Notes under the pieces: model-generated
What the model saw: only the letters and a program-made list of their open reading frames with translations
Told to the model about the DNA's origin: nothing
The model's database searches: none
Shown: positions 16,039-24,412 of the stretch, piece after piece
Position numbering within the stretch: the first letter of the stretch is position 1
Layout: the number at the start of each line of letters is the position of its first letter
Program-made: the position numbers and the translations under genes
Assembly: GCA_965224095.1 (NCBI GenBank)
Contig: OZ245039.1
Coordinates: 1,612,001 to 1,676,000 of the forward strand
Length of the DNA: 64,000 bases
Reading direction: 5' to 3'
From: JBPEWY01 sp965224095
Lineage (GTDB): Bacteria > Bacteroidota > Bacteroidia > Flavobacteriales > Flavobacteriaceae

Positions 16039-17460
16039 TTATCGATAACTTCGCGGCCCTAAAAACGTGGTTGTGGTACGTTCAATAAGTTTTTCCCCGC
16101 TATATACTCCTATATCCAATTTAGTTTTGTCGTCTGATATAAATGCCTGGTCAATCTCAATAAATAAAGTCCCTTCGGCTAATCCTTGTTTGGGCACCTC
16201 AAAATGATGTCCCGTAACTACTTTTATCTCTCCCTGATGCGACAGTAATTTAAAGTATACATCGTCAATTGTTTCCGTGGTTTTGTTTACCACTTTAAAG
16301 GTATACACATTACTGAGTATATGTTCTCCTTTATGTTCGTATAACTGCCCCGGCAACCTTAAAACGGTGGCTTCTACTTCATTTCTCAGAAACGACATAC
16401 CAATCAATACAGCAATTAAAATACTCAGAACCGTAACATACCCTTTCATTCTGGCAGTAAACTTAAAAGGTGCCTTTTTCTCAATATTATCCTCACTGGC
16501 ATATCTGATAAGGCCCTTGGGATACCCTATCTTTTCCATAATATGGTCGCATTCGTCAATACAGGCCGTACAGTTTACGCATTCCAACTGCGTTCCATTT
16601 CTGATATCTATTCCCGTAGGACAAACGTGTACACATTGAAAGCAGTCAATACAGTCTCCATGTCCCAGCGCTTTTCTGTCTTCTCCTTTTCTAAACTTCT
16701 TCCTTCCCTTTTCGCCTTCTCCCCGTTTATGGTCATAAGCTACTACAATGGATTTATTATCGAGTAATACTCCCTGTAAGCGCCCATAAGGACACGCTAT
16801 AATACATACCTGCTCTCTGAACCAGGAGAAGACAAAATAGAATACTCCGGTAAAGATAAGGAGTGAAATCAGGGTGCTCATATGCTTAAACGGGCCTCCG
16901 GTTATATATTCCAACAACCGGTCGCTGCCTATCAGATATGCCAGAAAAACATTAGCAATAAGGAACGATATGATAAAGAAAATAGCCCATTTTAAAACCC
17001 TTTTCCTTATTTTTTTTGCGTTCCAAGGTTGCTTTGCCAAACGCATTTGAGCTCCCCGGTCACCATCAATCCAGTATTCTATTTTTCGGAAGACCATTTC
17101 CATAAAAATGGTTTGCGGACATATCCATCCACAAAAAATTCTTCCAAACACTACGGTAAAGAGCGTAATAAAAACCACTCCGATGATCATGGAAATCACA
17201 AATAAGTGAAAATCCTGCGGCCAGAACGGAAATCCGAAAATATTAAATCGGCGTTCCAGTACATTGAACATCAAAAACTGATTTCCATTTATTTTTATAA
17301 ACGGGGCGGTTATTAGGAAAATCAGCAATCCATAACTCACCCAGGTTCTGTATTTATAATATCTCCCGCTGGGTTTTTTAGGAAATACCCAAGACCTCTT
17401 ACCTTTTTCATCAATGGTTCCTATACTATCTCTGAACCTTTCTTTTTCCTGTGAGGTCAT
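16039..17460 (-). CDS. ccoG: CcoG/RdxA/FixG cbb3 oxidase accessory ferredoxin-like protein
   Basis: 473-residue membrane protein with about five helices. FCGWICPQT and VCIIACPYGRLQG are typical of the family. Two 4Fe-4S motifs lie near residues 264-300 (CIDCFQCVHVCP and CVNCTACIDECD), and a C-terminal Ig-like FixG domain follows. CcoG is thought to reduce Cu(II) to Cu(I) for insertion into the oxidase. It lies 9 bp after ccoP in the operon. Confidence 0.93.
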   Translation of the reverse strand: MTSQEKERFRDSIGTIDEKGKRSWVFPKKPSGRYYKYRTWVSYGLLIFLITAPFIKINGNQFLMFNVLERRFNIFGFPFWPQDFHLFVISMIIGVVFITLFTVVFGRIFCGWICPQTIFMEMVFRKIEYWIDGDRGAQMRLAKQPWNAKKIRKRVLKWAIFFIISFLIANVFLAYLIGSDRLLEYITGGPFKHMSTLISLLIFTGVFYFVFSWFREQVCIIACPYGRLQGVLLDNKSIVVAYDHKRGEGEKGRKKFRKGEDRKALGHGDCIDCFQCVHVCPTGIDIRNGTQLECVNCTACIDECDHIMEKIGYPKGLIRYASEDNIEKKAPFKFTARMKGYVTVLSILIAVLIGMSFLRNEVEATVLRLPGQLYEHKGEHILSNVYTFKVVNKTTETIDDVYFKLLSHQGEIKVVTGHHFEVPKQGLAEGTLFIEIDQAFISDDKTKLDIGVYSGEKLIERTTTTFLGPRSYR

Positions 17461-17469
17461 GGTATTGTT

Positions 17470-18420
17470 TTAGTTAGCCGCTTCTACGGCAATCGTATCA
17501 CTTACAACGGTTACCGTATCTTTAACAACTTCTTCCGCTTTCGGAGCGTTTTCATCAACCCATAAATCGCCTTCCGCTGCTTTCGGGTTGGCCGGCGTTG
17601 TACCCTGCATACCAAGCAGATAACTGGCTACCTGTTGCATTTCCAAAGGTTTTAGGGTAGACTTCCACGAAATCATTCCCTTACCATCACGTCCGCCCTC
17701 CGATATGGTTTTGAATACATTTTTTATGCCGCCGCCTAAAATCCAGTATTCATCGGTAAGGTTCGGACCAATTCCTCCACCTCCATCAGCCATATGACAG
17801 GCTACGCAGTTGGTGTCAAAAATTGTTTTTCCGGCCGAAAGATCCGACCCTTCTGTCATTAGAGTAACGGTATTAATATCTACCAGGTTTTTAGCTGTTT
17901 TTTTATAGGCTTCTATCTCCAGCTGAGCCTCCGCCACGGCTTTTTCATACTCCATAGCTTGTGTGTCTCCTCCCATAATATGATATCTCACCAGATAAAC
18001 AGCAGCAAAAAGAATGGTAAAATAAAATCCGTAAAGCCACCATGGTGGTAAGGAATTGTCTAATTCTTTAATACCGTCGTAATTATGATCCAGGATGATT
18101 TCGCCTTCTTCTTCAATGGGCCTGGACTTAGTAAGCTTTTTATACCATTTCTTATACCAGGCATTTTCTGCTCTTTCTGCCTTTTTTGCCTCATACGCTT
18201 CGCGCTGTTCGTCAGTCATAATCCGATCTGCGAGCCCTTGCATGGCACCGACCATAATTTCTATTCCGATCAGCGTAATCGTAAAAAGCAATAGGAAAAT
18301 AAGTACTTCAGGATACTCGATAAAAGCGGGTTTATCTCCTGAATCTATAAAGTATTCTGCTGCCATAAAAACCAGGGCAACAATAATAATTACACGTAAA
18401 TATGATGAAAAGCTTTTCAT
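17470..18420 (-). CDS. ccoP: cbb3-type cytochrome c oxidase subunit III (CcoP), single haem c motif
   Basis: 316 residues. Two N-terminal membrane helices flank a charged cytoplasmic segment. Then comes the FixP_N signature (PPWWLYGFYFTILFAAVYL) and one cytochrome c domain with CVACH near residues 203-207 and a distal Met in GMISW. Proteobacterial CcoP has two CxxCH motifs; only one is present here. It passes electrons from soluble cytochrome c to the catalytic subunit. It overlaps ccoQ by 4 bp (ATGA). Confidence 0.9.
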   Translation of the reverse strand: MKSFSSYLRVIIIVALVFMAAEYFIDSGDKPAFIEYPEVLIFLLLFTITLIGIEIMVGAMQGLADRIMTDEQREAYEAKKAERAENAWYKKWYKKLTKSRPIEEEGEIILDHNYDGIKELDNSLPPWWLYGFYFTILFAAVYLVRYHIMGGDTQAMEYEKAVAEAQLEIEAYKKTAKNLVDINTVTLMTEGSDLSAGKTIFDTNCVACHMADGGGGIGPNLTDEYWILGGGIKNVFKTISEGGRDGKGMISWKSTLKPLEMQQVASYLLGMQGTTPANPKAAEGDLWVDENAPKAEEVVKDTVTVVSDTIAVEAAN

Positions 18421-18605
18421 GATGTCTGTTGATTTTCTTGGTTATCTAAAGGTAGTTGGCTCATCCGTTTTATATAGTCTTTTTTAGCGGTAAACACCCA
18501 CCAGAACAGTGCTACAAAAAACAGGAAGAAAATAGATAGCGATAAAATAGGATATGCCTGAATCCCCTCGATAGTCGCCATATGATCTTTTACGAATTTT
18601 AACAT
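18417..18605 (-). CDS. ccoQ: CcoQ-like small cbb3 oxidase subunit
   Basis: 62 residues with one membrane helix (YPILSLSIFFLFFVALFWWVF) and a charged cytoplasmic tail containing KKDYIKRMS. Size, topology and place between ccoNO and ccoP (4-bp gap, 4-bp overlap) fit CcoQ, which stabilises the complex. Confidence 0.85.
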   Translation of the reverse strand: MLKFVKDHMATIEGIQAYPILSLSIFFLFFVALFWWVFTAKKDYIKRMSQLPLDNQENQQTS

Positions 18606-18609
18606 AGTT

Positions 18610-20799
18610 CTAGTTTTGAGCTGTTGGTTCTTTTACTTTAATATCGGTACCCAAACGTTGTAAATAAGCAATGAGCGCCACTATTTCACGATCCTTCATA
18701 TCAACAAAAGTTTCTCCCTGAGCTGCTGCTGCCCGTTTATCGGCTTCATAGGTTTTTACAAAATCCGGATCACTGTATAAATTCTTTTCTATTTGAGATG
18801 CCTGAGTTTCCATGCTTTGTTGCGCATTGGCAATATCTTCTTCGGTGTATGGAACTCCCAGGGTGACCATGACTTTCATTTTTGCTTCTACCTCCGAGCG
18901 ATCATGTTTGTTTCGTATCAGCCACTGATAGGCCGGCATAATACTTCCCGGTGAAGTACTTTGAGGGTCGTACATATGGTTAAAATGCCAGTTGTCTGAA
19001 TATTTCTTTCCAACCCGAAGTAAATCCGGACCGGTTCGTTTACTACCCCAAAGGAATGGATGGTCATACACGTATTCTCCGGCCTTGGAGTATTCTCCAT
19101 ACCGCTCTACCTCTTCCCGGAACGGACGTATCATTTGTGAATGACAACCTACACATCCTTCCCGGATATACAGGTCTCTTCCTTCTAATTCCAGTGGTGT
19201 ATATGGCTGCACACTGCTTATTGTCGGGATATTGGATTTTACCAATATAGTCGGTACAATCTGAATGATTCCTCCTATTAAAATAGCAACGGTAGCTAAA
19301 AGAGTTAACTGAACAGGTCTGCGTTCCAGCCAGGTATGAAATCCTTCTCCGGCCAGGCGTCCTTTTCTAATTCTAGTTAAAGCCGGAGCTTCTGCCAGTT
19401 CATCTTCTACTTTACTTCCGTTTCTTATGGTCATGATCACGTTATAAACTCCGACCAGAACACCAATTAAAAATAAGGAACCACCAATAGCCCGCATCCA
19501 ATACATAGGAATAATCTGGGTAACTGTTTCGAGGAAGTTTCCGTATACCAATGTGCCATCCGGGTTAAACTGCTTCCACATAGACCACTGCGTAAATCCG
19601 GCTACATACATAGGTAGTGCATACAGCACAATTCCCAGTGTTCCGATCCAGAAATGAAAATTCGCCAGGGGTAGTGAGAACAATTTGGTTTTAAACATTT
19701 TCGGAACCAGGTAATAAATCATACCAAAGGTCAGGAATCCGTTCCATGCCAATGCCCCTACGTGAACGTGAGCAATAATCCAATCGGTAAAATGCCCCAT
19801 GGCATTAATACTTTTAAGAGATAACATAGGCCCTTCAAAGGTTGCCATTCCATAACCCGTTATGGCCACTACCATAAATTTCAAAACAGGATCAACCCGT
19901 ACTTTATCCCAGGCACCGCGAAGGGTAAGCAATCCGTTTATCATACCTCCCCACGAAGGAGCTATTAACATCACTGAAAATACAACACCTAAATTCTGTG
20001 CCCAATCAGGTAATGCCGAATACAACAGGTGATGAGGTCCTGCCCATATATATATGAAGATCAACGACCAGAAGTGAACAATTGACAGACGATAGGAGTA
20101 CACAGGGCGATTAGCTGCTTTGGGAACAAAGTAGTACATCAGCCCGAGAAAGGGGGTTGTTAAAAAGAAAGCCACCGCATTATGCCCGTACCACCACTGA
20201 ACCAGTGCGTCCTGCACACCCGCGTAAACCGAGTAACTTTTTAAAGCACTTACCGGAAGCTCCAGGCTGTTAAATATGTGTAACACGGCCACCGTAACAA
20301 AAGTGGCTATATAGAACCAAATAGCCACGTACAGGTGGCGTTGTCTCCTTTTGAGAATGGTTCCAATCATATTCACGCCAAAGGCAACCCATACTAAAGC
20401 AATGGCAATATCAATGGGCCATTCCAATTCCGCATATTCCTTAGAGGTTGTAATCCCTAAAGGAAGGGTAATAGCTGCCGAAACAATAATTAACTGCCAC
20501 GCCCAGAAATTAAAATTACTCAGGAAATCGCTATACATACGTGCCTTTAAAAGCCGCTGTAGCGAGTAATATACCCCCGCAAAGATGGCATTCCCAACAA
20601 AAGCAAAAATTACAGCATTGGTATGCAACGGGCGCAAGCGTCCGAAACTCAACCAGGAAATTCCATCGGTCATATTCGGGAATAAAAACATAAAGGCCAG
20701 AATAAGGCCTACCAGCATTCCCACTACACCCCATAACAAGGTAGCATAGAGGAACTTCTTAACAATTTTGTTATCGTAATAAAATTGTTGCACTTCCAT
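18610..20799 (-). CDS. ccoNO: Fused cbb3 cytochrome c oxidase subunits I and II (CcoNO)
   Basis: 729 residues. The CcoN part (about 1-480) has 12 or more membrane helices and the haem-copper ligands: His59 in RPLHTN, WWYGHNAVAFFLT (Cu-B His and nearby Tyr), GPHHLLY, and the AHVHVG pair for the haems. The CcoO part (about 520-729) has one membrane anchor (LTLLATVAILIGGIIQIVP) and a haem c motif GCVGCH near residue 550 with a Met ligand in GSIMPAY. It reduces O2 to water at low oxygen and pumps protons. The N-O fusion is common in Bacteroidota. Second gene of the operon after ccoS. Confidence 0.95.
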   Translation of the reverse strand: MEVQQFYYDNKIVKKFLYATLLWGVVGMLVGLILAFMFLFPNMTDGISWLSFGRLRPLHTNAVIFAFVGNAIFAGVYYSLQRLLKARMYSDFLSNFNFWAWQLIIVSAAITLPLGITTSKEYAELEWPIDIAIALVWVAFGVNMIGTILKRRQRHLYVAIWFYIATFVTVAVLHIFNSLELPVSALKSYSVYAGVQDALVQWWYGHNAVAFFLTTPFLGLMYYFVPKAANRPVYSYRLSIVHFWSLIFIYIWAGPHHLLYSALPDWAQNLGVVFSVMLIAPSWGGMINGLLTLRGAWDKVRVDPVLKFMVVAITGYGMATFEGPMLSLKSINAMGHFTDWIIAHVHVGALAWNGFLTFGMIYYLVPKMFKTKLFSLPLANFHFWIGTLGIVLYALPMYVAGFTQWSMWKQFNPDGTLVYGNFLETVTQIIPMYWMRAIGGSLFLIGVLVGVYNVIMTIRNGSKVEDELAEAPALTRIRKGRLAGEGFHTWLERRPVQLTLLATVAILIGGIIQIVPTILVKSNIPTISSVQPYTPLELEGRDLYIREGCVGCHSQMIRPFREEVERYGEYSKAGEYVYDHPFLWGSKRTGPDLLRVGKKYSDNWHFNHMYDPQSTSPGSIMPAYQWLIRNKHDRSEVEAKMKVMVTLGVPYTEEDIANAQQSMETQASQIEKNLYSDPDFVKTYEADKRAAAAQGETFVDMKDREIVALIAYLQRLGTDIKVKEPTAQN

Positions 20800-20807
20800 A
20801 ATGATCT

Positions 20808-20990
20808 TTATTTGTTTTTGGTTTGATTATTTCCTTCTTCCGTTTTCACCACCTCATCCTCGAATAGCATACGCACCGAAGGCGTATAGCTATCGTCATA
20901 CTGACCACTCTTTACAGCCTTGACAAAAGCCGCAAAAAAAACAATGGCCACAGTAACACTGATGGTAATTAACATATAAATAACACCCAT
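20808..20990 (-). CDS. ccoS: CcoS cbb3 oxidase maturation protein
   Basis: 60 residues from ATG 20990 (MGVIYMLITISVTVA), the standard CcoS N-terminus. The frame is open to TTG 21011, but that codon is part of the -7 element TATTTTTG, so it cannot be the start. One membrane helix is followed by the conserved GQYDD...R(M)LF(E)D segment. CcoS is needed to insert haem and copper into CcoN. First gene of the operon, 8 bp before ccoNO. Confidence 0.85.
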   Translation of the reverse strand: MGVIYMLITISVTVAIVFFAAFVKAVKSGQYDDSYTPSVRMLFEDEVVKTEEGNNQTKNK

Positions 20991-21008
20991 ACCTATTGAA
21001 TGTTTGGA

Positions 21009-21051
21009 CAAAAATACCCCGGGCCCTTCCCGTAAAAAATGACTTTTGTCA
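21009..21051 (-). promoter_or_regulatory. Fnr-type operator and promoter of the ccoS-NO-Q-P-G-H operon
   Basis: Palindrome TGACTTTTGTCA (21040-21051) with a -7 element TATTTTTG (21016-21009, minus strand). The centre is 36.5 bp upstream of the last base of the box, the same geometry as at hemN. No -33 TTG is needed in a class II activated promoter. Confidence 0.75.
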
Positions 21052-21062
21052 TGCTTTAATCT

Positions 21063-23438
21063 TTATTTAAGCTTCCTTCCTATCAGATTGGTCATAACCG
21101 TTGTAAATACAACAATGGTTATAGAACTCAGTGGCATTAATATTGCTGCTATCACAGGAGAGAGGTTTCCTGTTACAGCAAAAGACAATCCCACCACATT
21201 ATACAAAAATGACAATAAAAAACTAATTTTTATAATCTTAACTGCCTTCCCTGATGCCTTCAAATAATTGTTTAATTCCGTAAGTTTTGAGGCATCCAGT
21301 ATGGCATCGCAGGCCGGTGAAAAAACATTTACATTCTCACTTACGGCAACCCCCACATCGCTTTGTTTTAAAGCTCCGGCATCATTCAGTCCATCGCCCA
21401 CCATCATTATATTTGCTCCTTCGCCCTGATGAAATTTTATGTAATCCAGCTTATTTTCAGGTTTCTGATTAAAGAACATTTTTGTTTTAGATGGTAGTAA
21501 TTTTGCGAGATTGCTTTTTTCGCTTTCATTATCTCCGGAAAGGATAGCGAGTTCGTACCTATTCTTTAAATTCCTAAACAAACCGGAAACTCCTTTTCTA
21601 TATTGATTGTAAAAGGTGAATTTACCCTTATAAACGTTATTGGAACTAATGTGTACACTGGTTTCCAATGCTCCCTTTACGGGCAACTTGTGCTTAACAA
21701 AGGAAGCAGACCCGAGTTTTAAGGAACGCGCTCCCGCGAGAACCTCAATTCCCTTCCCGGTATGTTCTTTAAAGTTATCCAAAGTTACAATATCATGATT
21801 TTCCAGTAACGCATACAACTGCCTACTCAGAGGGTGGTTGGAATTTCTGAGCGATGATGACAAAAGTGCCTCTTCATCTCCCGTTAATGTATCTCCCGTA
21901 TATGTAATATCGCTTTCCTTACTTGATGTAATCGTACCTGTTTTATCAAAAATCACGGTGTTTATTTTGGCCATACGTTCAATGACCTGGGCATTCTTCA
22001 GATAAAACTTTTTTCGCCCGAAAATACGAAGCATATTCCCCAGGGTAAAAGGTGCAGAAAGTGCCAGTGCACAGGGGCAGGCCACAATTAAAACAGCCGT
22101 TAAAACATTAAATGCCTTACCGGCATCTTCACGCCACCAAAACAATGTAGCCAACAGGGCAATAAGTAATATGGTAATTGTAAAATACTTGCTTATCCGG
22201 TCGGTCAGGTTTTTAAATTGTTCCTGTTTGTTCGTTGAAAAAATATCATTACTCCACAACTGTGTAAGGTAACTTTGTGAAACCGAAGTAAGTGCTTCCA
22301 TTTCAATGGCTTCATCACACTGTTTTCCACCGGCAAAAAGTTTATCCCCGCTTTTTTTCGACACGGTTTGGGATTCACCGGTTACAAAACTGTAATCAAT
22401 TTTAGCCTTCCCGTTAATGAGAATTCCATCAACCGGAATAAGTTCCTGATGGCGTATTAACAGTCTATCTCCCTTTTTAATATCGTAAACCTGAATGTTT
22501 TCTTCAGATTTGCTTTTATCAATCTTAGTAATTCCAATGGGAAAATAACTTTTGTAATCTCTTTCAAAGGATAAAAAAGCATAGGTTTTTTGCTGGAAGA
22601 ATTTACCTAATAAAAGAAAAAACACCAGTCCTGTCAGGCTATCAAAAAATCCCTGCCCGGTGTGAGTTACTATTTCAAAAGTACTTCTTATAAATAATAC
22701 GGCTATTCCCAGAGCAATAGGAACATCTATATTCAGAATTGCAGATTTAATCCCTTTATACGCAGAAACAAAATAATCGGATGCTGCATAGAATACCACC
22801 GGGACCGACATAGCAAACATAATCCACCTGAAAAAAGGCTTGTATTGATCCAGCCAAAACTCGCTAGCTTCAAAATATTCCGGGAACGACATTAACATTA
22901 CATTGCCAAAAGCAAATCCTGCAACCCCCAGTTTATAGAGAATACTGCGGTTTATATGCTTAACTCCTGTTTCGTAATCTTCCAGGCTTATATAAGGTTC
23001 ATACCCTATTCCGGCCAGCAAAAGCACCAGCTGTTTTAACGATTTAACCCTTGGGTCATAGGTGACACGAAGTGTTTTTTTGGGGAAATTAACCTGCGTG
23101 GATTTAACAGCGGAATCCAGTTTGTTCAGGTTCTCCAGAATCCAAATACACGAACTGCAATGAATATGAGGAATATAAAGGGTAGCTATCCGTGTGGAGG
23201 CATCGTCAAACTCCAGCAATTTGTCCAGCACCTTGGGATTGTCCAGGAAATCAAACTTCCCGGCAACTTCCTGCGGAATTGCTCCGGGGCTTCGTTCCAG
23301 ATCGTAATAACAACTCAGATCGTTATCGGCAAATATTTCGTACACCGTTTTGCAACCAGTGCAACAAAAACTCTTTTGGTCGAATTTAATAATCTCTGAA
23401 TTGCATTCATTCCCGCAGTGATAACAGGTTGAATCCAT
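21063..23438 (-). CDS. ccoI: CcoI/FixI-type copper-transporting P-type ATPase
   Basis: 791 residues. An N-terminal Cys-rich metal-binding region (CYHCGNEC, FCCTGCKTVYEI) comes first, then an HMA domain with HCSSC near residue 93, about eight membrane helices with the ion-binding CPCALAL motif, the phosphorylation motif DKTGTIT, HP locus NHPLSR and GDGLNDAGAL. It exports Cu(I) for assembly of the cbb3 oxidase, as opposed to CopA-type detoxification. It has its own Fnr-type operator and is divergent from the regulator gene. Confidence 0.92.
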   Translation of the reverse strand: MDSTCYHCGNECNSEIIKFDQKSFCCTGCKTVYEIFADNDLSCYYDLERSPGAIPQEVAGKFDFLDNPKVLDKLLEFDDASTRIATLYIPHIHCSSCIWILENLNKLDSAVKSTQVNFPKKTLRVTYDPRVKSLKQLVLLLAGIGYEPYISLEDYETGVKHINRSILYKLGVAGFAFGNVMLMSFPEYFEASEFWLDQYKPFFRWIMFAMSVPVVFYAASDYFVSAYKGIKSAILNIDVPIALGIAVLFIRSTFEIVTHTGQGFFDSLTGLVFFLLLGKFFQQKTYAFLSFERDYKSYFPIGITKIDKSKSEENIQVYDIKKGDRLLIRHQELIPVDGILINGKAKIDYSFVTGESQTVSKKSGDKLFAGGKQCDEAIEMEALTSVSQSYLTQLWSNDIFSTNKQEQFKNLTDRISKYFTITILLIALLATLFWWREDAGKAFNVLTAVLIVACPCALALSAPFTLGNMLRIFGRKKFYLKNAQVIERMAKINTVIFDKTGTITSSKESDITYTGDTLTGDEEALLSSSLRNSNHPLSRQLYALLENHDIVTLDNFKEHTGKGIEVLAGARSLKLGSASFVKHKLPVKGALETSVHISSNNVYKGKFTFYNQYRKGVSGLFRNLKNRYELAILSGDNESEKSNLAKLLPSKTKMFFNQKPENKLDYIKFHQGEGANIMMVGDGLNDAGALKQSDVGVAVSENVNVFSPACDAILDASKLTELNNYLKASGKAVKIIKISFLLSFLYNVVGLSFAVTGNLSPVIAAILMPLSSITIVVFTTVMTNLIGRKLK

Positions 23439-23458
23439 ATTTGCTCATTTACCTTTGA

Positions 23459-23501
23459 CAAAGTTTACAAACATCCTGTATAAAAAATATGATATTTGTC
23501 A
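23459..23501 (-). promoter_or_regulatory. Fnr-type operator shared by ccoI and the regulator gene
   Basis: On the minus strand TGACAAATATCA (23501-23490) is identical in sequence and orientation to the hemN site, extended to TGACAAATATCATAT. AAACTTTG (23466-23459) is a 7/8 match to the -7 element with its last base exactly 36.5 bp from the operator centre. On the plus strand TACTTTTT (23523-23530) could serve the regulator gene at about the same distance (34.5 bp). Confidence 0.65.
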
Positions 23502-23542
23502 TGTGTTTCGTAATTTTATAGCTACTTTTTACCATTTTACGC

Positions 23543-24229
23543 ATGAGCAAATGTGAGCAATGTATTGTAAGGCAATTGAGTTCGATAAAGGCTTTGGATA
23601 AAAGCGAACTCATGCGAATGTCAGAATGTAAAACCTCTGAAACCATAAAAAAGGGAACTGTCCTTTTTGAAGAAGGAGAGCACTTAAATGGTGTAATTTG
23701 CATCAGAAATGGTGCCTGTAAACTTACTAAACTCAGTGCCAATGGCAAAGATCAGATTGTTAAGTTTATTAAACGCGGCGATCTTTTGGGGCAACGCAGT
23801 GTTATTAGTAATGAAGCAGTAAATCTTACGGCGACTGCATTGAATGATATGGAAGTATGTATCATACCGAAAAGTGAAATACTGACTGCCTTTAAAAACA
23901 ATCATAATTTTTCCGTTGAACTCATCAGGGATGTTTGTCATGAGCTTAAAGATGCAAATAATGCCGTGGTTAATATGGCTCAGCACAATGTAAAACAACG
24001 ATTAGCAAAAGCCTTACTCTATCTGGAAGACACTTTTGGAACTGACGAAAACGGCGTACTGAATATTTATCTTTCCCGGGAAGAACTTGCCAACACTATA
24101 GGCACCGCAACCGAATCGGCCATACGATTGCTTTCGGATTTTAAGAAAGAAGATCTCATTGCTTTCGAAGGGAAAAAAATTAAGATCCTCAATCCTAAAA
24201 GATTATCCTCCATGATCGATGATCTTTGA
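23543..24229 (+). CDS. Crp/Fnr family transcriptional regulator
   Basis: 228 residues: N-terminal Cys at 4 and 7 plus Cys29, Cys53 and Cys59, a cNMP-fold sensor domain (about 30-120), a long dimer helix and a C-terminal winged helix (about 150-220). The recognition helix TATESAIRLL contains the E-S-x-x-R pattern that in Fnr reads TGA half-sites. The CxxC and further cysteines could hold an oxygen-sensitive Fe-S cluster, but the spacing differs from E. coli Fnr, so redox sensing is inference. It sits next to ccoI, and matching operators lie before ccoI, ccoS and hemN, so it probably activates micro-oxic respiration. Confidence 0.88.
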   Translation: MSKCEQCIVRQLSSIKALDKSELMRMSECKTSETIKKGTVLFEEGEHLNGVICIRNGACKLTKLSANGKDQIVKFIKRGDLLGQRSVISNEAVNLTATALNDMEVCIIPKSEILTAFKNNHNFSVELIRDVCHELKDANNAVVNMAQHNVKQRLAKALLYLEDTFGTDENGVLNIYLSREELANTIGTATESAIRLLSDFKKEDLIAFEGKKIKILNPKRLSSMIDDL

Positions 24230-24412
24230 TTATTGCTCCAGAGAATTTACTTCGAAAAACTCAAGAGTTCCATTTTTAAAACGAATCGAAATTTCCATGG
24301 GATTACAGCAAACCTCACAGTCTTCCACATAAGTTTGATCAGACACGGAGCTGTCTAGTAATACCGAGATTTCTTCCCAGCAATATGGACATTCAAAAAA
24401 GTGCTCATTCAT
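24230..24412 (-). CDS. CPXCG motif-containing small cysteine-rich protein
   Basis: 60 residues with ECPYCWEEI and CEVCCNP, two Cys pairs that likely bind zinc, as in the CPXCG family. Function is unknown. Its start overlaps the end of the ABC-F gene by 8 bp, so the two are probably co-translated. It is directly convergent with the Fnr-type gene with no gap between stop codons. Confidence 0.8.
   Translation of the reverse strand: MNEHFFECPYCWEEISVLLDSSVSDQTYVEDCEVCCNPMEISIRFKNGTLEFFEVNSLEQ

Noticed and set aside
20991..21011. Longer ccoS from TTG 21011
   Set aside because: The TTG is the end of the -7 element TATTTTTG; the ATG at 20990 gives the family-standard N-terminus.
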